Shown here: piece by piece, positions 25,001 to 35,565 of the stretch
Position numbering within the stretch: position 1 is the first letter of the stretch
How the letters are laid out: the number at the start of each line of letters is the position of its first letter
Source: Euryodendron excelsum
Taxonomy: Eukaryota; Streptophyta; Magnoliopsida; Ericales; Pentaphylacaceae
Length of the DNA: 64,000 bases
Direction of reading: 5' to 3'
NCBI GenBank assembly: GCA_033060915.1
Contig: CM065390.1
Coordinates: 22,461,001-22,525,000, forward strand
Made by a program: the position numbers and the translations under genes
Notes under the pieces: model-generated
Seen by the model: the letters and a program-made list of their open reading frames with translations, nothing else
Told to the model about the DNA's origin: nothing
Database searches by the model: none

Positions 25001-25233
25001 AAATCCTAAGTGTGATCCTCGGATTGTGCTTAGTTTTTAGATGACCTAACTCACCTTAATCAAGTTAGGTGGCGACTCTAAACTTTTTTCAAAAGCCTTT
25101 TATTCAAATCAATTTTCAATTTAAACCTAGTCGTACTCATTCTGTTAGGAGGATGAGTTCTAACGAGAGAGTACAGTATTTTTTCCGCTTATGTGTGTAT
25201 TCCTCGAGTGCGAAAAATCTGGGCGCGACAACT

Positions 25234-26144
25234 ATTAACCTAGTCACGGAGGATGAGGCCAACCCAGATGGCATCAATACGGCTAATTTCTTTCTTGACC
25301 AAGACGCATGGGAGGTTGAGTGGGAAGAAGAAAACTAACTTGTCCCCACGTATTTTCTCAATCTTGATGGAGTACAAAACCCTGCCTTTAAGAACAATGA
25401 ACACCACCACCAACGCCTAGAAGCACTCGGATACGACCCTAATGTAGAGATGATTCAAATCCCTAAATTAGAAGACAACCAGCATGGATACAAGATTGGT
25501 TATCATCCCGACGACCAAGCCGGAAGTGCACTGAGTGAGCAAGAGATGGGAAATCAAATCTTCCCAAAACCACCCTTCATCCCTGGAGAGTGGGGAAAGG
25601 AATTTGCACACTTGGAAAATGACGTGATTCCCCCTTTCCCCATTGAAGGTCCTACCGATATCACTATTTATGATTATGAAGCAATGGGATGGGGAGCCAT
25701 CGATCTTATAATTCTCGAACCTCCATTTGAATTAGATGAGGGTGAGCTCAACAATTTGTTCGCTAAAGATAATGTCCCTATGTCAGAAGAAAGAACTGGG
25801 ACAGATAATGATGATGCCAAGAACTTGCAAGTCCTGGGAGGAAGCCTAGGCAAGAAACCTAAAGAAGCTGATAACACCATGAAATCTGATCCTTATCAAT
25901 CATCCAAGAAGGAAATGACCGGCCAAGAGAAAAAGACCTTGAGAAATTGCAAGCCTTAGGGGATAACCTGGGCACAGTTGTCAAAGCTGGAGAGAAAGAG
26001 AAAAAAGAAGAAATTCACAACTACACAATGATCACTCACTCCTACAGTGCCATGGACGATGTCTCAATCTGCCCTGCACAGTTTAATGACACACCTGGCA
26101 AATGGAGTGCGGAAATTGTCGGAGTAATCCCAAAGCCCGTCTAA
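25234..26144 (+). pseudogene. Acidic tail ORF of element C
   Basis: The C frame resumes at 25237 (NLVTEDEANPDG), with a TAA near 25336 and a long open part at 25450-25959 (169 codons). A one-base insertion in an A run near 25930 shifts the reading, and the C-terminal part continues to 26144. Conserved blocks are YDYEAMGWGA, EPPFELDEGELNNLF and a final VGVIPKPV, homologous to the B tail ORF. The C version is longer, with an extra K/E-rich insert (about 25790-25960). No protease or RT motif is seen, and function is unknown. Confidence 0.6.
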
Positions 26145-27314
26145 GGGGCTTCTAAAACCAATAAGAAAAATGAATGTTTCCTGGATTCATCCACTTTCCT
26201 TCCTATCTTTTACGTTTCCTGTCTTGTGTTTATGCTTTCAATCAAGGCCATGCTATGTAAAAAGAAGAAAAGTATATTTAAATGAAAAAGAAGGATTCAT
26301 ATTCATTCCCTTTTACTCATACTCTTGTAAATAAATGTTTGCTTTTAAGGATTCTTTCCCGATCTGTAATGCGTCAACTTGAAGGATAGGATAGCCCAAG
26401 TAATCCATTCAATGGAGATTAAATTCTGGAGAGAAAAAAAAAAAAAAAAAGAGAAACAGTGAAGGAAGGAATGTGAAGCTCACAGGAACTGTCAAGGCAA
26501 CACTTGAGTAATGTCCAAGCACAGTGATGCACATCCAAGCTCTCAAAATGAAGAGAAGCCCTTATTCTGCCCATCTCAGCCCACTTAAACTATTAATGAA
26601 TTCCATTCAAGATACCCCCAAACCAAGAACCATCCTCCACATTGGGGTAAGCACATGGTGGTTGATTCAATAGGAGTATAGGGACTTATTGAGGACTATT
26701 GTCTAAATTTTTTAAAAAGGCTCTATGGACTAAACAATTTAATTTAAAATGAAGAGAGGCCCTCAATTCTGCTACCATATAGTTAAGAAAAATAATAAAT
26801 AATAAAATAAAATCCCTTCACAAAACCCACTCGAGCTGGTTACATTTTCTCAAGAAAACTGACTTGGTGATCACCGCCTACACTGGGTTAAAGCATAAAC
26901 CTTGAACGGAAACTAATGAGTGCTTGATAAAGAGGGTGATTTCCAAAAGGATGCGGTGTTGACAACACCTCTGAGAGCGAGCAGAGCAGCAAGTTTTTCT
27001 ATGCAGAAGAAGAGTCTAAAAGAGCAATAGAAAAATATATATAAAAAAAAAAGAGAGAGAAAAAGAAAAAAAAAAAAAGACAGTGGGTCAGTGGTGGTCT
27101 TTAAGGGAGGATTAGGTCATCCAAAAATAGAAATGAAAAAGTCGACATTCCTAAAAGCTGATACATGGGCAAATTTCTTGATGAAGAATTCTGATTAGAA
27201 AGGAAAGAATGCTCCAAAAGAACAAACTGAGTAGGAAAAAAAGAAGAAAGGAGGAAAGGGAAGTAAAATTTTCATAGGTGATCATGGGTCTTTCGAAACC
27301 TCATAAGTGATAAA

Positions 27315-27373
27315 ACTTGAGCCTTTATATCCCTTCATTCATGAACCCTTTAACCTAGCCTGCACTACGATCT
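27315..27373 (+). repeat. Conserved 60-bp spacer motif, element C copy 1
   Basis: CTTGAGCCTTTATATCCC, then TGAACCCTTTAACC and TAGCCTGCACTACGATC. Matches the B motifs at 16493 and 16700. Confidence 0.6.
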
Positions 27374-27552
27374 AAATCAAAGTCCTCTTCAATCAGAGAA
27401 AAATGCTTAGTCCAAATAAGCCTAAAACAATACCAAGACAAGTAGTCCAAAAAAAAAAAAGAAAAAAAAAATAGGATGGAATGCAAGGGTAATCTCATGC
27501 CCTAAGGTGTGCTCGAATGGTTTTGATTTAAACAACCCACTAAAAGAAAATT

Positions 27553-27614
27553 CTTGGAGCCTAAATATCCCTTCATTTCTTACAACCCCTAAACCTAGCC
27601 TACATTACAGTCCT
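27553..27614 (+). repeat. Conserved 60-bp spacer motif, element C copy 2
   Basis: TTGGAGCCTAAATATCCC, then ACAACCCCTAAACC and TAGCCTACATTACAGTCCT; the following text matches the region after 16760 in B. Confidence 0.6.
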
Positions 27615-28427
27615 AAAAGAAGTCTTCTCGGATTGAGATTCAAGCTGTTTATCGCTCTGCAAAGCGCAGGCGATTTGTAGCCCAGGCCACAATAGAATCT
27701 GAAGATCTAAAATAGAAAACTAAATAAGGACAGAAAATCCCTAAATAGCAACCCTATAGGAAATAGGGATAAGATAACAGCTAGCAAACTAGAAGGTCAA
27801 TATCCCCTGAGAATGGTACAAATACTATCACACCCCAATAAAACGAAGGGGCAGGATCTTGGAAAGAAAGCAAAATCCCAAGAGTATGGACCCTGGGGCA
27901 ACCTCGGGGCATTCCTCGTAAATAACCAATATGCATGTAGTACTCATGCATCCATGATATGTATAACCTGTATATCCATTCAATCCTTGTGTAGTTTGTA
28001 TCTATTCATACATTCGTCAAAAAGTATGACATGCACCCAACTCCTTTCCTGTATAAACTAATACATTCATCAAAAAGTATGACATGTACTCAAATCCATT
28101 CATGTATAAACTTTTGTATTCATCATAAAGTATGACGTGTATTCAAATCCATTCCTGTGTAACCTGGGCATTCATCAGAAAATATGATATACATTCTTAT
28201 GTAAACCTGTACATGCATCCATTCATGTTCTTGTCTAAACTATGCAATCCTCCATAAATATGTATAAAACACAGTCTATGAGCATACATATTATAAATAT
28301 ATTGTTCATAAAGGCCGATCCATGACATGAAAATGAAAATATACATACACAACTACATGTCTGACAAAATGTCCTGATCAAACTACCAGAAGGAAACACA
28401 AAAAGGGGAATAGCCTACAACATCACA

Positions 28428-30241
28428 TCAAGGAGCTAGATCATCACCCAGATCAAAGTCCCTAATGTCTGGCACATAGGGAGAAGGTCAGATAGAAGAA
28501 ACTCCAGTATCATAAGGGCCTTGATAAATAAATAATAAAAAGGGGAAGCTGGGATCAAAACCTTAGAGATGCATGAAGAAAAGAATAACTAGTCATTAAA
28601 ACAAAGTACCCATCAAATCTCCATCATGGATATCCAAGCTATCAGGGCATCTACTTAAGCATGGTACCGGTCCCGGGCCTAGCAAGTTGCTGCATACTCC
28701 TCCTGGGTAACAAATCCCTGGGCATGGCACCAAAGATTGACGACCTCCTGACCTACTACCTACCCCCCAACCACGTGATCCAACTGAGTAAATGTGTCAA
28801 TCAACCTCGCCCTGAAATGAGCCTCATAGTCCACGTCTGGGAGAATCAAGAAGCGAGTACTAAGCATACTAACCGTATAAGGAATCTCAAACCTAGCGCG
28901 GTAAATCCCAAACATATACTAGGGAGGATCCTCAGCAACACGGAAGTCTGAATGGAACTGTCTCCAGTGACGCTCACCCAAGTATGTCTCCCAAGAGAGG
29001 TGGCCGGTAAAGGTGACCCGCGTCCCAGATAAGCGGATAAGGTCCCTCATGCCCACATACTAATGAGACCGAGCATAAGGCACCCAGGTCACATCTCGCG
29101 GTTGCAACAACTCCAAGATAGCCCGTAGGGCAACAAAATCTGTGAGTAATGACCGCTGCACTATACGCTGTTGAGCTCACCTCGTGGCTCGAGGAAAGAC
29201 ATCAACTGCCAAAACCTCCAGTCGTCGCACTGGCAAGTACTCGTAGCTACACCATATCAGGAAAGGCCAGAAGCCAGTGAGGCTAACCTATGCCCCGGAG
29301 GTCCTGACTCGCATACCCCGTAGGAAACCGGCAAAGGTAAAAGATCCCCAGTCAACATATGCCAGAGCACCCCAATCTGCCACCAGGCTCACCAAAGAAA
29401 GTGGGACTGTCGACTTGTTGTTGTTGCAAAAACAACTAAAGACTACATACAATACCAAACAGCGCCTCATGATGACCTGGTCTACTGGAGAAGGCTCGAG
29501 GGCAAAGGTCGCCTTTATCAAGCATAAGAATGAAAATGAAAAGGTCGGGGCCATAATCCCTGGTAACCCCAGAAGAAGGCGAGCCTCTGCAGAGGTGACT
29601 GGTCTCAAAAAAATTTACTCACCCTCGAAAGATATGCCCTTGATCATAGTCCAATCCACCAGGGTAGGCCCAAGCTCAAAGCCCACTAAATGCAGGATCC
29701 CAGTCTTTTCAAACCACCGCTCTAATAATCCAACCACCAACCTATGATCTAAACGATCATTCTGAAGGGTCATAAAGGCTCCAAAGTCAATATGGAAAAG
29801 GAAATCCTGATAAGACTGGGTTGATGCCTGCATCGCTCTCAAGGCATAAATAATGGCCCCACAGAAAGAGTTCTAAGTAACAGGTGGCAATCGGTTGTAA
29901 CGCGGATATATGCTCGAATGATAAGCCAGATCTCGAAAAGGAGGACATTAGGGATCAGCAGCTACGTAACTAAAAAAGAAGGGTCAGGGTGTCAATCTCT
30001 GATATAAGCCACCCTATATCCCGTCACGGGGTCCACTGGGACGGCAATCTCCTCCTTGTCCTCACCTCCCAACGTGACTGAGGGCTCCTCCCCTGTATGG
30101 CTACCACTGATAGTTGTCTGATTAGAAGAGCAATGCAAATGGCTGCCCCTACTACGTGCTGAATCACTCCTCCAGGTCCACTTTAGGCGCCTTTTCGTGG
30201 CAATACCTCCTCTCGGAACCATCGTCACCCGCATCAGCCAT
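28428..30241 (-). pseudogene. Antisense ORF of element C, plant-mobile-domain-like, with intron
   Basis: Minus-strand ORF beginning at the ATG at 30241 (MADAGDDGSERR). Around 29790-29640 it reads LLERWFEKTGILHL, GFELGPTLVDWTMIKGISF, the counterpart of the PMD-like block in B. A probable phase-0 intron (28609-28520) ends in TTATCAAG; the text flanking its donor aligns base for base in outline with that in B. The C-terminus is an acidic RDFDLGDDLAP and stop (TGA at 28430-28428). Several stops and frame changes separate the pieces, so it is a pseudogene. That two diverged copies keep the same start, domain, intron and acidic end argues that it was a functional gene of the family. Confidence 0.65.
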
Positions 30242-30289
30242 CCTGAAAGCAACAGCAAAGAAAAGTACGAGCATCTATCAGCAAAAGAA

Positions 30290-30535
30290 AATACATGTAC
30301 AAAAAAAAAGGAAAGAAAAAACAAATAGAACTAGACGTACAAGAACAAAAATAGAAAAGAAAAAGATAGTAAAACAAAAAAAGAGACGGTAGCTCATGTG
30401 TGCCTTTCAAAAGAAAAAAGAAAAAAAGAGAAGCAGACAAAAAAAAAAGAAGAAAACATAAGAAGAAAAAAAATAAATAAATAAATAAATAAAAAGAAAA
30501 AGAAAAAAAGAGAGCAAGAAAAGAGAAAAGGAAGA
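30290..30535 (+). repeat. A/G-rich tract upstream of antisense ORF, element C
   Basis: About 245 bp mostly of A and G, including a GAAAAAG-type run and (AAAT)n at 30470-30492. On the minus strand it is a pyrimidine-rich leader just before the antisense start, as at 19283-19325 in B. Possible promoter or 5' UTR; not tested. Confidence 0.45.
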
Positions 30536-31950
30536 TTCAAGTTTCGTTCACAATTTTCATTTGTTTCAAAAGCTCCGTTTCAAAACATTTTTCAACGTTT
30601 TCTCGAGCTATTTCCTTAAAAAGTTCTATTTCAAAGATTAATTCCCAGTTTCTCAAGTTTTTTCCTTCAAAAACTCTGTTTCCAAATAATTTTTGAGGTT
30701 TTCTCAAGCTTTTTTCTTAAAAATTTCTATTTCAAAATTAAAATCTCGATTTCCCAAGCTTTCCCCTTCAATAGCTTTTTTTCAAAACATTTTCAAGGTT
30801 TTTTTCAAGATTTTTCCTTTAAAAAGTTCTATTTCAAAATTAAAGTTTTGGTTTACCAGGCTTTCCCCTTCAAAAGCCTCATTTAAAGGTTTTTAAGGCC
30901 ACTCAGAGGTCCTATTCTAAGGAAAGGTTCCGGTTCTAAGTCATGCCTTCACACACATTGCCTCCAAGGGCTTCAACCCACACACCCACGATCAAAACAC
31001 CCTTCTAAATTTTCAAGACGTCATGCCCAACACGGACACCAAGTTTTCAAAACCATGCCTCCACAACTTCTCATTTTTTGAAAAAAAAAAAAAAAAAGAG
31101 AGCCGAGGCATTTTTAACAAGAGGAAAAATAAACCATTTCTTTCAAATATACCCCATTTCCAAAGCTTCTAGATGTTTCGGAATTTATCAGTAAAAAGCT
31201 TTTAATCCAAGAACTCAAACATCACAAGTTTATGACCTTTTTTGAAATTTCGGCATAGTTTTGTTTATAAATTCTCAAAACCACCACAACAATCACAAAA
31301 TTGTGCACCCATGGCGTCACAAACACATTACTGCATCAACCTACACAATCCCATCCTCCATCAATGCACAAGGCAGAAGCACACATCACAATTCATTCAA
31401 TTACTCCAAATTTTCAATTTCCAAGCATTTACCCCTTTTCCCAAAATTCAAAAATTTCCAAAAAATTGTCAAACTTTCCAAAAACATTCAAAGCATTTTT
31501 CCAACACTCAATCAACAAAACTATAGAGAAAATGCAATATAGGAAGCTACATTCACAAAATTCTCAATTCCTTAAAAAACTCTTTCAATTAAACATGCAA
31601 ATTTGTCCAAACGCACTCAAATCTTCACCAATACATGAAATCAATCCTCCTATTGTGTTCAAAAAATCCTAAACCATCAATATAGACTATTCATATGCAA
31701 AAAAGGGGCACCTACATAAAGAAATCCACGAAAATTTGAAAACACTCACTTTGGGGTTTTTCAGTGAAATCTGACTTTTTGGCAAAATTCCGGTGTTGGT
31801 GGCAACTTTCGGTGATGACCCGACATCCCCCAAGTCTTTCCCAACAATGCTTGACCAATCTCCTTCAAAATCCCTCAAGAGAAACTCTTCACAATCCTTA
31901 AACACTAGCATAAAACAACCACCAGGTCATGGTTCGGTGAAAACCCCGAA
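30536..31950 (+). other. Noncoding 3' region of element C
   Basis: AT-rich, repetitive TTTTCAAG/TTTCAAAA phrases (30540-30900), then C/A-rich text. Open frames at 31242-31672 overlap in several phases and are compositional. No gene supported. Confidence 0.5.
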
Positions 31951-31951
31951 C

Positions 31952-32052
31952 TTGGTGCATCTGCTACATGCGTCAATGCAAGGTTAAGCTTGGCGCATAT
32001 AGCATATGCGCCAAGGCCATTTTTAGCTAGGAGCATGTGCTACGGGCGCCAA
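31952..32052. repeat. GC-rich hairpin cluster upstream of 3' LTR, element C
   Basis: The central hairpin is perfect: arms CTTGGCGCATAT (31989-32000) and ATATGCGCCAAG (32004-32015), loop AGC. A weaker one precedes it (TTGGTGCAT at 31952-31960 with ATGCGTCAA at 31968-31976, full pairing if G-U is allowed). A third partial one follows (about 32029-32052). The perfect one corresponds in position to the B hairpin at 20305-20333. Confidence 0.7.
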
Positions 32053-32335
32053 GCTATCCAGTTTCCCGCCAAATCAATTTCAAATGCCTCTAAATGCCAA
32101 AACCCAGTTTTAAGTATCCCAAAATGGAAAAGCCTAGTTTTTGCATTCCCGTCTTCAAAAAAATCAGTATTCTAGATCTCGGAAGGTCATAATTTTCAAA
32201 AATTCAAGTTTTCAAAAAACCTAAAAGCTGTCAAACCTTTTAAATTCCAAACTGCAGCCTTCCAATCCCTCCAATAGCCTTGCGACCAACATGGGACCCT
32301 TACTTTATTGCTTTTTGCCTTCGACAAGCGAAGAC

Positions 32336-32352
32336 AGAAAAAGAAGGGCAAC
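32336..32352 (+). promoter_or_regulatory. Polypurine tract of element C
   Basis: AGAAAAAGAAGGGCAAC directly before the LTR start TATAAGC at 32353. The 60 bp upstream is strongly conserved with element B and includes a stem CTTCG (32319-32323) / CGAAG (32329-32333) with loop ACAAG. Confidence 0.75.
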
Positions 32353-33879
32353 TATAAGCACCCCATTTTTGCCCGCTCGACAATCTCCATTCTAAATCAA
32401 TCATTCTATTACAACGTCACAACACTATCAAACTCCAAACAGGCTTTTCAAACTCTAACCCAGTCTTCCCGGTCCCGACAAGCCCAACTGAAGCCTGATG
32501 ACCGAAATAAGTAGCTTTTCGAGACTAGACAGTCTTCTAAACCAATAACATCACATGCAGCTTTCTGAGACTAGGCGGTCTCTAGAAACAATCGTCGTTG
32601 TCAAAGTGATGGAAACACTCACAAATTTTCAACAGTTCACTTTTGGTGCTTGCTAGTCTGCCAATATAGAATGTCTATTATACCCCTTGACATCCGGTAG
32701 TTCCCCAAGACCAAGCAGCCTCCAGAACCGACACCACCTTGTCGGAGTGATGAAAGCACCCACAAACTTTTAAGCAGTTGAAGTGTTGAGAACATTCACT
32801 AGGTCGACACGGGTTTTGCCACTAAACTGCCCAATGTCACAGGACCGAATGCGCCTACGAGCCATGGCATGTTCATTAGAGAAAAGGGAGACCTCTGGGA
32901 ACCAACTAGTCATAACCATCGAAGTGACGGAAGCACTTGTAAACCCAGGTAAACACTGGTGCCTGCTAGCCCGATATGGTGAAAAATGACCAAATTGCCC
33001 CTTAGACACCCCAGCACATCCTTAAGAAAGTACTAAGTCCTCAAGACAATAAGTTCACCTTCTCTGACTGCCCCTTGATAGTCCAGCATGTTCAAGATGC
33101 CAATTAAACCAACTTTGGTTCAATTCTGGTCAACCTCGGTCGAAATGACCATCTTGCCCCCAGGCACTTTGGCACGTCCTTTGAGAAAGCATCAAGCCCT
33201 CGAGACAATAAGGCCACCTTCTCAAAACTGTCTCTAGATAGTCTAACATGTTTGATATACCACTCAAATCCATCTCGGCCACGTTTTGACAAGTTTTGAT
33301 CAAAATGATCGTTTTGCCCCTGATGACCCAAGCACTTTCGAAACCACATCGGCTCTGGGTATCAAACTGGCGTGCATCAAGATACTTTAAATGAGATCCC
33401 TGTCCATTTCTAGGTGAGTCCCTTGACTCAAAACATCTCTAAGTCAACAAAATCTTCCCGAAGCATCTTGTAAATGCTCTGCTAGGGTTGTCTTTTCTCC
33501 GATTCCCTGACTAAAATGCACTGTCAAATGACTTGAGATATGTGTAAATCAGGGAATTCTCAAAAGGCTTTCCATAGGTCTTTTCATCAATACAGCTCAA
33601 TTAAAAAAAATTGCTTCCCGAAGCACTCAATCGCATGGCCCTGAAGTTACCACTTTTAGAAACCCTTGGAGCGTCTCACAAACGCTCCGCCAAGGTTAAC
33701 TTTTTCTTCAATTTTTTGATTAAAATGCACCGTTAAAAAACTTAAGAAATGTGTAAATTAGGGAATTCCCTGAAGTTTGTTCGAAGGACCTCCCATTGAA
33801 ATGATTCGATTGAGGAGGTCACTTCCTAGAAGCCACGATCGTGGCGCAAGTGCAAGAGGTGCTACATTGTACTCAAGTA

Positions 33880-33942
33880 CTGGCACATATACTACATGAG
33901 CCAGGGCAAAGTTTGCCTAGGCGCATGTAGTACATGACTAGG
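33880..33942. repeat. Two hairpins in U3 of element C 3' LTR
   Basis: First: CTGGCACATAT (33880-33890) with ACATGAGCCAG (33894-33904), 9 of 11 paired, loop ACT. Second: inner arms CATGT (33924-33928) and ACATG (33932-33936), loop AGT, with an outer GCCTAG/CTAGGGC. Stem letters match the C hairpins before the LTR, not those of B. Confidence 0.55.
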
Positions 33943-35289
33943 GCCCAAGACTTTGGCCCATGAATAGCATGCCACCCCCTGTATATTCTAGAGCTGAAAA
34001 CAATGGTGAAGCCCTACTAAAATACTCCCAGAACTTCAAAAAAACCCTAAACACTCCACCTCTTTTAACCTTCTAAGCATCGAAGCTAGATTCCACTCAC
34101 CTCAAGCCTATACACTTCATCCCTAAAGCCTCTAAAGCAAGACTCAAGCCATTTCCAGCCCACTTCAAGGCCACTGAAGACCCTTCAAATCTCAAGCAAA
34201 GCCCTCCATTGAAGCTTGAAAAAGTTGTGAAGATAAGGTAGTATTTTTATTTGCATTTTGCTACCCCCCATTATTCTCTTCTCCCATGTAGTCTACTTAG
34301 GCTATTCTATATTTTACTCTCCATCTTCTACCCCCCTTTCTTGCTTGCTTGAACAAAAGGACCTTAGGTCCATACCTAGGGGAAGCTTTAGGGAAGCTAC
34401 TAAGTGGGGGTTCACCCTTTAGCCTATCTTATCATGGTATGGACCATAGGCCCCTTGCAATGTGGTGTGGCCTTCTAGCCTTGTATGATTTCATGATCCG
34501 CTTTGCATATGGTTACTATATTCATGTTTTGCATGCTTAGCTCCATTTTATGCTCATCACCATTTTCTAAAAACACTAACTATTTCTATTTTCACATCAT
34601 TCTCAAACTCCATATTCAAGTGTTTTCCTAAAGATTTTTCTAAGAGTTGGTTTGTTGAAGCATAGGACTAAATCCCAGTTTTCAAGCCTCAACTACCTTC
34701 TTTACACTTCCATATAGCTCTCTTGAGTTTTTGCATAAAAATAATTTTAAAACCACCCTTCAAAAGGGTCTTTCCAAAGTCTCTACTCTCTTAAGTTTTC
34801 ACCAAAAGTTGCATTCAAAGTGTGGTCTTCCATGTTGATTTTTAAAGTTTTACTCTCTTGAGTTATGTGGTTGGAATGATCCCCATGGAACTCTCTCTTG
34901 AGTGGTATCCCTATAATAACCATAAGAACCCTAAACCCACTAAAGTGGTTTTCTACTTCCCCAAAAGTAGTTTTCAAAACAACCCTCTTGAAGAGAGGCT
35001 TTCAAAAGTTTATTTCATTTAGTTTTCATAAAAATAGTTTTCTTAAACCACCATTCAATTTTGGTTTTTAAAAGTTTTACTCTCTTGAGTTGATGGTTGT
35101 AATAGTTCCAAGGCAGCCCTCTCTTGACTGATTTCCCAATACCAACCATATGAACCCAACAATCAAGTAGTTTTCATAAAATGGTTTTCGAAACACACTT
35201 TCAAGTTTCATGCATAAAACCACCTTTCCAAAATCACTAGGTCCAAACCCTAGTTCAAAACCACTTTTCAAAACCATCTTCCAAAACCC

Positions 35290-35565
35290 TAGGTTAACTT
35301 GACTTTAGTTATCTTACCCTGGATTAGCCTAGCCTTAGTTAGTTAGCCCTAGGTCAACCAAACCTTAAGTTAACCTAACCTTAGTTAGTTAACCTCAGGT
35401 TAACCAAATCCTAGGTTAACTTAATCTTAATTAGTTAACCCTAAGTCACCTTAACCATAGATTAACTTAACCCTAATTAGTTAACCCTAGGTCACCTTAA
35501 CCCTAGGTTAACCTAACCCTAGTTGGTTAACCCTAGGTCATCCCAACCATCGTTAGTTGGCTTCA
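35290..35565 (+). repeat. 46-bp tandem repeat in element C 3' LTR
   Basis: Units start at 35334 and 35380 and continue every 46 bp, with the same CTTAGTTAGTTAACC core as 5388-5640. Confidence 0.75.

Larger units (their letters stand above)
7569..25230 (+). mobile_element. Element B: complete pol-less Tat/Ogre-type LTR retrotransposon (about 17.7 kb)
   Basis: Two long direct repeats (7569-11813 and 20568-25230) start at TATAAGCACC and end at GCGCGACA. The left one is followed by a tRNA-Arg type primer site and the right one is preceded by a polypurine tract. Flanks are ATTAT (7564-7568) and ACTAT (25231-25235), a 5-bp target duplication with one mismatch. Inside are gag, a tail ORF and an antisense ORF. 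The 8.7-kb interior contains no recognisable protease, RT, RNase H or integrase, so mobilisation would need proteins in trans. The LTRs differ at roughly ten positions in one 100-bp stretch compared by eye, so the insertion is old. Confidence 0.85.
20568..25230 (+). repeat. 3' LTR of element B (4663 bp)
   Basis: Collinear with the 5' LTR but about 420 bp longer, mainly from 24250-24650. That segment includes a phrase (CTGACCTGATTCCTCA...GGATACGTAG) also found in the C 3' LTR near 36505, so it is ancestral. It ends GCGCGACA at 25230, followed by ACTAT, the right target duplication. Confidence 0.85.
26145..28427 (+). other. Spacer of element C with repeated conserved motifs
   Basis: Equivalent to 15426-17382 in B, with A/G-rich runs (26430-26455, 27040-27080) and the same duplicated motifs (27315-27373, 27553-27614). 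From 27930 to 28260 a degenerate repeat (ATTCATCAAAAAGTATGACATG and similar, about 65 bp apart) is present. No gene is recognised; short frames such as 27813-28061 lack motifs. Confidence 0.55.

Noticed and set aside
25069..25338. 89-codon frame spanning the B LTR / C gag junction
   Set aside because: A chance fusion over an insertion boundary; only the part after 25236 is real coding remnant.
31242..31672. Three overlapping plus-strand frames rich in H, N, Q and P
   Set aside because: Low-G, A/C-rich noncoding sequence opens all three frames; no motif, and not kept in element B.
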